This document shows positions 7,008 to 8,575 of a DNA stretch of 8,575 nt, one piece after another. Every line of letters begins with the position of its first letter. Position 1 is the stretch's first letter. The notes beneath the pieces were generated by a model that was not told where the DNA came from, searched no databases, and worked only from the letters and a program-made list of their open reading frames with translations. Made by a program: the position numbers and the translations under genes. Source of the stretch: CAYQTO01 sp964420455 (GTDB taxonomy: Bacteria; Sumerlaeota; Sumerlaeia; SLMS01); NCBI GenBank assembly GCA_964420455.1, contig CAYQTO010000159.1, positions 1 to 8,575 of the forward strand, written 5' to 3'.

Positions 7008-8119
7008 TTAATGATCGCGACGACTTCGCGGTGGAAGCCCCGCCAGTCGTCGAGCGCTCCCGTCGCCGCCGCATTCGTCAGGATCACGAGCGTCAACTCA
7101 CGCTCCCGATTCACCCACAGCAGACAGCCTGTATAGCCGGTTTGCACATACACCCGGCCTGGAGTCGACCCCTCTGGTGCCAGCGGCATCCCCACCGGCG
7201 AAGCCATCCCACCGTCCGACAGGTGGATGCCCACCCGCGAACCGCACAGGCGGTACGCGGTGGTCCGGCCGAAGAGGAACTCCCGGAGCTTCCCCGCCCA
7301 ATCCGGTGCGTCCGGACTCGGATACAGCAACCCGTCCGCAAACCGGGCCACCTCGTCGGCCGTCGCAAAGAGGCCGCTGTGGATCGGCGTCACACCGTGC
7401 CGGCGCAAAAGGAAGTCCGCCCCCCGATCGAACGGCCGCCCGTAAAGATACCCCCCCTCCGGATCAACGCCCGACGCTGCCGTGATCCCCGGGGGCGGCC
7501 GCCAGGTGACCCCCTGCAGACCAAGCGGCTCCCACACCTCCTCGCGGAGGAACTCCCCGAGGTCGCCAAGCCGCTCCGCACCCATCCCCCCCAGTAGCAC
7601 CGTGTTCGCGTTCGCATACCGGTAGCAGCCCGGGGCCGCCGGCATGTTCTGCAGTTGGGGCAGGGCCGTCCCGCCTCGCACGACGTGAACGAGAGACTCC
7701 TCGAACACATCGTCGTCCCGCAATCCGCTGGTGTGGTGGAGCAACCGCCGCACCTGTTGCCGTTCGGCCTCCGCAGGGTCATCCCCCAACAGTCGCCAAC
7801 CCACCGGCGCTGCGGCGAGGGTCTTGGTGAGCGAGGCCACGTCGAACGACATGGCGGGGGTGATGGCGCGCGATGATCGGTCCGGCGAAGCACGACCGAA
7901 GGCGCGTGTATAGACGGGAAGCCCGCGATGACACAGCAGCACCACGCCGCCGGGAATACGGCCGCGCCGAACAACCCGGTCAATCGCGTCGTCCACCAGG
8001 ACGAACGTCCCCGCCGCGATGCCATGGGATCGCTCCGGCTGGAGGGCGCCGGGCCCGTTGCGGGAGGCACACCCCACCAGCAGGAGCGTATAGACGGCCA
8101 GAAGGAGCAGGAGCCTCAC
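6992..8119 (-). CDS. Serine-hydrolase lipoprotein, class C beta-lactamase/esterase family
   Basis: A 375-residue exported lipoprotein. The N-terminus MRLLLLLAVYTLLLVGC is a lipoprotein signal with lipobox L-V-G-C17; alanine at +2 favours the outer membrane. The catalytic signature of the penicillin-binding-like serine hydrolases is present: SxxK as SLTK (S96 nucleophile, K99), LLHHTSGL (126-133), YxN as YAN (168-170) and, in place of the K-T-G box, QTGYTGCLLW (326-335), which matches the HTGFTG version of the esterases and D-amino-acid-peptidase-like members. It probably hydrolyses an ester, amide or peptide in the periplasm rather than acting as a true beta-lactamase. Between SLTK and HTSGL the spacing is short: the usual segment of the G-K-L-x-L-D-D-P-V type plus the following loop is reduced, with only LLGDDPAEAERQQV remaining. 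The start is GTG 8119, overlapping the stop of the upstream GT9 gene as GTGA, with GGGAG 8 bases upstream. Its stop overlaps the stop of the convergent methyltransferase gene. The family is firm; the substrate is unknown. Confidence 0.9.
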   Translation of the reverse strand: MRLLLLLAVYTLLLVGCASRNGPGALQPERSHGIAAGTFVLVDDAIDRVVRRGRIPGGVVLLCHRGLPVYTRAFGRASPDRSSRAITPAMSFDVASLTKTLAAAPVGWRLLGDDPAEAERQQVRRLLHHTSGLRDDDVFEESLVHVVRGGTALPQLQNMPAAPGCYRYANANTVLLGGMGAERLGDLGEFLREEVWEPLGLQGVTWRPPPGITAASGVDPEGGYLYGRPFDRGADFLLRRHGVTPIHSGLFATADEVARFADGLLYPSPDAPDWAGKLREFLFGRTTAYRLCGSRVGIHLSDGGMASPVGMPLAPEGSTPGRVYVQTGYTGCLLWVNRERELTLVILTNAAATGALDDWRGFHREVVAIINRGRP

Positions 8120-8132
8120 CGCAGGGGCTCCC
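8116..8132 (-). promoter_or_regulatory. GTGA start-stop overlap and ribosome site coupling the GT9 and hydrolase genes
   Basis: On the minus strand the hydrolase start GTG (8119-8117) overlaps the GT9 stop TGA (8118-8116). GGGAG at 8132-8128 lies 8 bases upstream of the GTG. This arrangement implies translational coupling in one operon and decides the hydrolase start. Confidence 0.65.
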
Positions 8133-8575
8133 GCCAGCGGCTGGCAAACCAGTCCAAGTCCTCCTCCGGGATGTCACCGGGAGAGAGGCCGCGAAGGCAG
8201 GCGAGGCGCGCCTCTCCGGCGAGGGGACAGCGGCGCTTCCAACAGGGGACGCAGGCAAGGTCCCGGCGCTGGAGCGTCCGGCCGTCCTCCTCTTGTCTTG
8301 TCCCGGTCCACGGGCGATTCCGCGCGGGGTCCGAGGCCCCCCAGATCGTATAGACGGGGATGCCGAAGAGCCCCGCAATCTGCGACGGCCCCGTGTCGCC
8401 GCCCAGGTAGCCGCTGCATAGCGAGACGAGCACGGCCATTTCGCGGACGGAGGTCAGCGGTGCGGCAAAGCCTCCCCGGCCCCGGAGCGGCTCGAGCACC
8501 GCGTCCCGAAGATTTTCCTCGCCGGGCCCCCAAAGGACCATCGCACGGCCGTCTATACGATCGAGAAGGCGCCGG
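8116..8575 (-). CDS. Glycosyltransferase family 9 (heptosyltransferase-like), C-terminal part only
   Basis: Partial gene whose 5' end lies beyond the right edge. About 152 codons are visible and the frame is open to base 8575. The ATG at 8541 is internal, because the upstream codons continue the beta-strand before MVLWGPGEE. This segment is the second Rossmann domain of GT9 enzymes. It shows VLWGPGEE, SVREMAVLVSLCSGYLGGDTGPSQIAG (in full at 8409-8450 region), GIPVYTIWGASDP, and a cysteine-rich tail with CVPCWKRRCP followed by ACLRGLSPGDI. The C-x-P-C-x(4)-C-P tail with a later C is common in ADP-heptose:LPS heptosyltransferases such as WaaC/WaaF/RfaF relatives. GT9 enzymes transfer heptose, or related sugars, to lipid A-core acceptors at the inner membrane. 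One oddity is that the family D-[TS]-G-x-x-H motif reads DTGPSQ, with glutamine where histidine is usual. The gene is translationally coupled to the downstream lipoprotein hydrolase. The family is firm; the exact sugar is not known. Confidence 0.9.
   Translation of the reverse strand, partial: RRLLDRIDGRAMVLWGPGEENLRDAVLEPLRGRGGFAAPLTSVREMAVLVSLCSGYLGGDTGPSQIAGLFGIPVYTIWGASDPARNRPWTGTRQEEDGRTLQRRDLACVPCWKRRCPLAGEARLACLRGLSPGDIPEEDLDWFASRWREPLR

Overview
This window looks like chromosome from a high-GC, Gram-negative (double-membrane) bacterium. By eye roughly two thirds of the bases are G or C, and codons in the real genes strongly favour G/C in third position. The double-membrane reading rests on two genes: a lipoprotein with a lipobox and an outer-membrane-type +2 residue, and a glycosyltransferase of the ADP-heptose/LPS family (GT9). 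The sequence does not identify the lineage. The protein architectures suggest an uncultivated or poorly sampled phylum, but that is inference. I saw no rRNA, tRNA, CRISPR array, transposase or integrase.

Layout, left to right. (1) A minus-strand membrane permease of the SO_0444/YraQ (DUF318-like) type runs off the left edge. (2) A minus-strand radical SAM/SPASM protein has a long C-terminal extension that reads as two tandem Ig-like beta-sandwich repeats. (3) After a roughly 280-base divergent intergenic stretch, a plus-strand gene encodes two complete GT-B (GT4-type) glycosyltransferases fused end to end. (4) 75 bases downstream on the same strand lies a methyltransferase with a long N-terminal coiled coil, reminiscent of chain-terminating, length-measuring polysaccharide methyltransferases. 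(5) Convergent to it, with stop codons overlapping, is a minus-strand serine-hydrolase lipoprotein (class C beta-lactamase/esterase family). (6) That gene is translationally coupled through a GTGA overlap to an upstream GT9 heptosyltransferase-like gene that runs off the right edge.

Genes 2 to 6 fit together as part of a cell-surface glycan (O-antigen, LPS core or exopolysaccharide) locus. The fused GT4 enzymes and the GT9 enzyme would add sugars. The coiled-coil methyltransferase could cap or modify the chain and measure its length. The lipoprotein hydrolase would act on ester or peptide bonds in the envelope. The radical SAM protein with Ig-like domains may carry out an unusual modification on a glycan or a surface peptide. 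The permease is a metal-transport-type protein with no obvious link to the rest. The least ordinary elements are the radical SAM/Ig fusion, the GT4-GT4 fusion and the coiled-coil methyltransferase. Together they form a plausible, poorly described glycan-modification module, though no substrate can be deduced from sequence alone.
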